Positions 20,396 through 23,260 of a stretch of DNA of 23,260 nucleotides are shown one piece after another. Each line of letters starts with the position of its first letter. Position 1 is the stretch's first letter. The position numbers and the translations under genes were made by a program. The stretch covers positions 1 to 23,260 of the forward strand of contig JAWVEV010000034.1 in assembly GCA_033856535.1 (NCBI GenBank), written 5' to 3'. The stretch comes from JAWVEV01 sp033856535. GTDB taxonomy: Bacteria > Actinomycetota > Thermoleophilia > Miltoncostaeales > Miltoncostaeaceae. A model generated the notes under the pieces. The model worked only from the letters and a program-made list of their open reading frames with translations. It did not search any database and was not told the origin of the DNA.

Positions 20396-21064
20396 CTAGA
20401 AGGGGAAGAGGTTGGACAGCACGCCCTCCACGGGCTCACCTGGCCCGCGGAGCTCGTACTTCTCGAAGTCGTCGTCCACCGAGTACGGCTTGCCGATGAG
20501 GACGCGGGCGTCGTCGGGCGCGCTCGCCGGCTTCAGCTCCTTGCCCTTCGCGTCGACGACCTTCACGTCGAAGCGGTCGAGCGGGCGGGCCGGCGGGCCC
20601 GAGATCACGCGGCCCTCGCTGTCGTACGCGCCGCCGTGGCAGGGACAGCTGAAGCTGTCGCCGCCGGGCGAGTAGCGAACGGGGCAGCCGAGGTGGGTGC
20701 AGCGGTTCCACATCGGCGTGAGGAGGTCCTTCTCGCGGCGGAGGAAGACGCGCCGGTCCGACTCGGGGTCGGGGCCGGAGACGGCGAGCGAGGTGACCTC
20801 GCCGACCGGGAAGTCGCCGAGGGCGCCGATGTCGACCCAGCGGAACTCCTCGTCCTTCACGGTGTCCGCCACCGCGAAGCCGATGACCGGCACGAGGATC
20901 GCGGCGGTCATGACGCCACCCGTGACGACGGCCACCCCGGTGAGGAACTTCGTCCGGGTGATGTAGGCCGGGTCGTCGTGAGCGTCGTCCGGCGGCTCGG
21001 GATCATGGGCGCGCGGGCCGCCATAGCGGGACCGCTCGGACCCGTCGCCCTGGATCTCTGCCAC
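20396..21064 (-). CDS. qcrA: Rieske [2Fe-2S] subunit of the menaquinol bc complex
   Basis: Takes the first electron from menaquinol and gives it to cytochrome c. The 222-residue protein has a hydrophilic N-terminus (1-34), one membrane helix (about 41-63), and an outer Rieske domain: cluster ligands C122 and H124 in CTHLGC and C140 and H143 in CPCHGG, with C127 and C142 forming the disulfide. Rieske proteins are usually exported by the Tat system after a twin arginine; here the segment before the helix reads ITRTKFLTG, with arginine-threonine-lysine in place of RR, so the signal is degenerate or the helix is inserted differently. GTG start at 21064 with GGAGGT about 5 bases before it. First gene of a ten-gene operon; a promoter candidate lies at 21183-21211. 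Confidence 0.95.
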   Translation of the reverse strand: MAEIQGDGSERSRYGGPRAHDPEPPDDAHDDPAYITRTKFLTGVAVVTGGVMTAAILVPVIGFAVADTVKDEEFRWVDIGALGDFPVGEVTSLAVSGPDPESDRRVFLRREKDLLTPMWNRCTHLGCPVRYSPGGDSFSCPCHGGAYDSEGRVISGPPARPLDRFDVKVVDAKGKELKPASAPDDARVLIGKPYSVDDDFEKYELRGPGEPVEGVLSNLFPF

Positions 21065-21124
21065 GCGTACCTCCGCTCGGCGCCCGGCCCCCGGCCCCGG
21101 CTCCGCACTCTCGCGATGTCCACC

Positions 21125-21155
21125 CCGGGGGGGCGTCGGGGGAGATGCCCCCCGG
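21125..21155. promoter_or_regulatory. Hairpin in the 5' leader of the qcr/menaquinone operon
   Basis: GGGGGGC (21128-21134) pairs with GCCCCCC (21147-21153), and CC/GG pairs extend it at the base if one G is bulged. It sits between the candidate promoter and the qcrA start, so it would be transcribed. It might affect transcript stability or, as a terminator for the convergent-side upstream gene, trkA, it is on the wrong side of the promoter. Function unknown. Confidence 0.3.
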
Positions 21156-21182
21156 CTGCGGCGTCAGTCTCGCACGCCGGGC

Positions 21183-21211
21183 ATTCAACTTGACGGGCAG
21201 ACCCGAATCAA
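21183..21211 (-). promoter_or_regulatory. Candidate promoter of the qcrABC-menaquinone operon
   Basis: On the minus strand TTGATT (21206-21211) and TTGAAT (21183-21188) are separated by exactly 17 bases, a sigma70-like arrangement with four of six consensus matches at each box. It is the only such pair I see in the 219-base gap before qcrA. A perfect 8-base palindrome GAGATCTC (21213-21220) lies immediately upstream of the -35 box and could be an operator. The leader would be about 110 bases. Confidence 0.4.
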
Positions 21212-21283
21212 CGAGATCTCCCGGGTCGGTTGTCCCTCCCAGACCGGGCCCGTGACGCCCCGTCAGAGGGCGCCGAAAGCGGC

Positions 21284-21970
21284 CTAAACCGGCGGGAAGA
21301 GCTGGCGCGGGCCCTCGACCAGCGCCCGCCGCAGCACGTCCTCGCCGCCCGGCTCGAGCATCGCGATGACCTGGTCGCCGGCCCTCAGGCGCAGCTCGCG
21401 GAGGCTGATGCAGGCGCGCCCGTCGCGCACCACCGAGATCAACCGGGCCGACTCGGGCACCTGGATCTCCTCGACCAGCCGGCCGACCGCGGCGGCCCCC
21501 CCGTCAATCTCGATCTCGACGATCTCGAGGTTCTCGTTCCGGAGCTCGAGCAGCGGCACGACCCGGTGCTCGGGGACCTCGTGCTCGATCAGGGCGAGCA
21601 TCATCCGCGTCGCGCAGAGCGTCGGGGCGATGCCGAGCAGGTCGAAGTGGCGCTGGTTGCGCGGGTCGTTGACGCGGGCGACGACCTTCGGGACGCCGTA
21701 GCGCTCGCGGGCCATCTGGCAGATCACGATGTTGTCCTCGTCGTCGCCGGTCGCGGCGACGACGATCTCCGGCGGGCGCTTGATGCCGGCCTGCTCCAGC
21801 ACGAAGAGCTCGGTGCCGTCGCCGAGCAGGGCCCGGTGGGCGAACTCGCGCTCCAGCCGGTCGAAGCGGCGCCGGCTCTGCTCGATGACGACCACCTCGT
21901 GGCCCATCTCGTCGAGCGCGCGGGTGAGGTTGGCGCCGACCTTGCCGCCGCCGACGATGAGGACGAACAC
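21284..21970 (-). CDS. trkA: TrkA-type K+ channel/transporter regulatory protein (RCK_N + RCK_C)
   Basis: Cytoplasmic NAD(H)-binding regulator that gates a potassium uptake membrane protein. The 228-residue protein has an N-terminal Rossmann RCK domain (1-120): GGGKVGANL gives the G-x-G-x2-G site, VVVIEQ ends in the acidic residue of beta-2, and GDGTELFVLEQAGIKRP, IVVAATGDDEDNIVIC follow the family pattern. Residues about 140-222 form an RCK_C domain (VPESARLISVVRDG, LRAGDQVIAMLEPG) that binds a regulatory ligand, in many cases a nucleotide. It begins with GTG immediately after the stop codon of the preceding gene, a second and shorter TrkA-type protein. The two form a tandem unit with the permease further upstream. 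TAG stop at 21284-21286. Confidence 0.93.
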   Translation of the reverse strand: MFVLIVGGGKVGANLTRALDEMGHEVVVIEQSRRRFDRLEREFAHRALLGDGTELFVLEQAGIKRPPEIVVAATGDDEDNIVICQMARERYGVPKVVARVNDPRNQRHFDLLGIAPTLCATRMMLALIEHEVPEHRVVPLLELRNENLEIVEIEIDGGAAAVGRLVEEIQVPESARLISVVRDGRACISLRELRLRAGDQVIAMLEPGGEDVLRRALVEGPRQLFPPV

Positions 21971-22384
21971 CTAGCGCTCCTGGCTCACCGAGCGCGCCCA
22001 GCCGGTGAGCGCCTCGATCGCGGTCTTGATCGGCGACACCACGGTGAAGCCGTGGTCGGAGTAGAGCTCCGCGCGCGCCGGATCGAGGATCCGGCAGGCC
22101 ACGTTCGGCACCTGGTAGCCGGTCTTGGCCACCTGGGCGATCACGATGTTGGTGTTGTCGCCGTCGGTCGCGACGACCACCGCGTCGGCCTCGGCGATGC
22201 CCCCGGCCTCGAGCACGCCGGCGTCGAGGCCGTGGCCCACCACGAAGCCGCCGCGCCAGTCCTCGCCCAGGCGCGAGAGCGCGTCCTCGTCCTCGTCGAT
22301 GGCCGTCACCTCCCAGCCATCGTCGCGCAGCGTGCGCGCGAGCGCCGAGCCGACCCGCCCGCATCCGATCACGAGCGCGTGCAT
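21971..22384 (-). CDS. TrkA_N (RCK_N) domain protein without RCK_C
   Basis: A 137-residue protein made of the Rossmann RCK domain alone. IGCGRVGSALA carries the G-x-G-x2-G dinucleotide site, WEVTAIDEDED the acidic beta-2 end, and VVVATDGDNTNIVIAQVAKTGY and VACRILDPARAELYSDHGF the usual later segments. It lacks the RCK_C domain present in its neighbour. A pair of one short and one longer TrkA gene downstream of an APC permease is a recurring arrangement in actinobacteria, so the two may form a mixed ring. ATG start at 22384, 40 bases from the permease stop, and it ends directly against the next GTG start. Function in K+ uptake is by family. Confidence 0.9.
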   Translation of the reverse strand: MHALVIGCGRVGSALARTLRDDGWEVTAIDEDEDALSRLGEDWRGGFVVGHGLDAGVLEAGGIAEADAVVVATDGDNTNIVIAQVAKTGYQVPNVACRILDPARAELYSDHGFTVVSPIKTAIEALTGWARSVSQER

Positions 22385-22424
22385 CGCGTCACCGTCCCGT
22401 GCTTGGGGTCATCGACCCGGCACC

Positions 22425-23260
22425 CTAGCTCGTCCCGGCCGCGCTCTCCTCCAGGGCTCCCTCGGGGTATGCGACGACCATCACCTCGCAGGCGGCGCGG
22501 CGCAGCACGTGGTCGACGGTGGGGCTGAAGAATCGGGCCGTTCGGCGCCAGCGGGACGAGGACCCGACCACGATCAGGTCGACGTCGCGCGCCTTGGCCT
22601 CGGCCACGATGGCGTCGCCGATCGCCCGGGCGCGGATCACCCGGCCGGCGATCGTCACGTCCTGCTCTGCGGCCAGCTCGCGCGCGCGGGCCAGGACGGA
22701 GGCGGCCTCCTCGTCCTCCTCCGGGCAGGGGGCGTCGATGGGCCGCTCCATCGGCAGGGCGACCACGGTGATCACCTCGACCTTCGCCCCCTCGTGCGCG
22801 GCCACCCGGATCGCGGTGGCCAGGCACTCCTCGCCCAGGTCGCCGCCCTTGATCGGGACCAGGATCCGGCGGAACGCGCGCTCGGGCTCCCCCACCAGCG
22901 CCGGCCGGGCCTCCTCGACGCTCCCGAGCAGCGACTCCCGCCCGGCCCGGCGGACGCCGAGGAAGACCCCGGCGCCGGCGACCAGCCAGACCGGGCCCAG
23001 GATGCGCGCCCAGTCGTGGGTCGCGATCAGCAGCACCCAGAGCGCGAAGGTGAGGGCCGCGCCGATCAGCGTCGGAAGCGGCACCGTCATCCCCCGCCAC
23101 GGGAGGCTCCACGGCACCCGCACCGGCCGCACGACGGCCGGCTCGCGGTACCGCAGCCGGATCACCGCGATCTGCGCCAGCGTGCCGGCGGCCAGCACGC
23201 CGAAGCCATAGAGCTCGCCGAGCGCCCGGGCCGGCAGCTCGGCCGCCAGCGCGGCGAGCG
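22425..23260 (-). CDS. APC-family permease with C-terminal universal-stress domain (3'-terminal part of gene)
   Basis: Only the C-terminal end of the protein is in the window; the N-terminal transmembrane core continues past position 23260. The visible part begins with ELPARALGELYGFGVLAAGTLA, then IRLRYREPAVVRPVRVPW, which is typical of amino acid/polyamine/cation (APC) permeases, and two hydrophobic helices (LPTLIGAALTFALWVLLI and ILGPVWLVAGAGVFLG). A UspA-like domain follows: RRILVPIKGGDLGEECLATAIRVA, GDAIVAEAKARDVDLIVVGSS (the ATP-binding G-x2-G-type loop region) and STVDH-like SPTVDHVLRRAACEVMVV. Fusion of a permease and USP domain next to trkA genes recalls the KimA-type K+ importers, whose USP domain binds c-di-AMP. 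That identification is an inference; an amino acid permease is the alternative. Confidence 0.85.
   Translation of the reverse strand, partial: LAALAAELPARALGELYGFGVLAAGTLAQIAVIRLRYREPAVVRPVRVPWSLPWRGMTVPLPTLIGAALTFALWVLLIATHDWARILGPVWLVAGAGVFLGVRRAGRESLLGSVEEARPALVGEPERAFRRILVPIKGGDLGEECLATAIRVAAHEGAKVEVITVVALPMERPIDAPCPEEDEEAASVLARARELAAEQDVTIAGRVIRARAIGDAIVAEAKARDVDLIVVGSSSRWRRTARFFSPTVDHVLRRAACEVMVVAYPEGALEESAAGTS

Noticed and set aside
18987..21193. Long plus-strand frames rich in His, Arg and Asp opposite the qcr genes
   Set aside because: They mirror the codon structure of qcrA, qcrB and qcrC, which have full sets of heme and cluster ligands.
1..23260. CRISPR arrays, insertion sequences, attachment sites or phage genes
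   Set aside because: No regularly spaced repeats, transposase or integrase motifs, or long terminal inverted repeats were seen. The tRNA-Lys gene shows no duplicated 3' end nearby.

Overview
The window is very GC-rich DNA whose coding density, frequent four-base gene overlaps and gene content point to a high-GC actinobacterium. A futalosine-type menaquinone pathway, a Bacillus-like split cytochrome bc complex, an archease/RtcB pair and a bifunctional-type dCTP deaminase together suit the Thermoleophilia (Solirubrobacterales/Gaiellales). That placement is an inference; no rRNA is present. I see no phage, insertion sequence or CRISPR array.

Left part (1-10000): a DHA2-type MFS drug exporter; a tRNA-Lys(CTT) on the minus strand; a divergent archease-rtcB RNA-ligase pair; a minus-strand operon tatA - amidohydrolase (probable aminodeoxyfutalosine deaminase) - TPR membrane protein; a small membrane protein; an NhaA antiporter fused to a DsbA/thioredoxin-like domain; and, divergent from it, a UBP-type zinc-finger protein followed by a sulfite-oxidase-like molybdoenzyme and an FAD/NAD(P)H reductase.

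Middle part (10000-13600): a cupin and a divergent MarR-family regulator that share a palindromic operator; dcd and lipA, also divergent; a small zinc-ribbon protein behind a potentially structured leader; and a rhodanese.

Right part (13605-21064) reads as one minus-strand operon: Rieske protein, cytochrome b, cytochrome b/c fusion, UbiX-like flavin prenyltransferase, UbiE/MenG methyltransferase, polyprenyl diphosphate synthase, a short cysteine-poor relative of the radical-SAM enzymes MqnC/MqnE, MqnA, MqnC and a DUF1622 membrane protein. The genes overlap or nearly touch, so the menaquinol-oxidising complex and enzymes that make menaquinone appear to be co-expressed. The window ends with two TrkA-type proteins and the C-terminal part of an APC permease carrying a universal-stress domain, probably a potassium uptake module.

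The most interesting points are (1) the 189-residue MqnC/MqnE-like protein without a radical-SAM cysteine motif, embedded in the menaquinone operon, and (2) four conserved genes with no ATG, GTG or TTG at the expected N-terminus. In two of these (ubiX, polyprenyl synthase) the expected start overlaps an upstream TAG stop, giving GTA and ATA.
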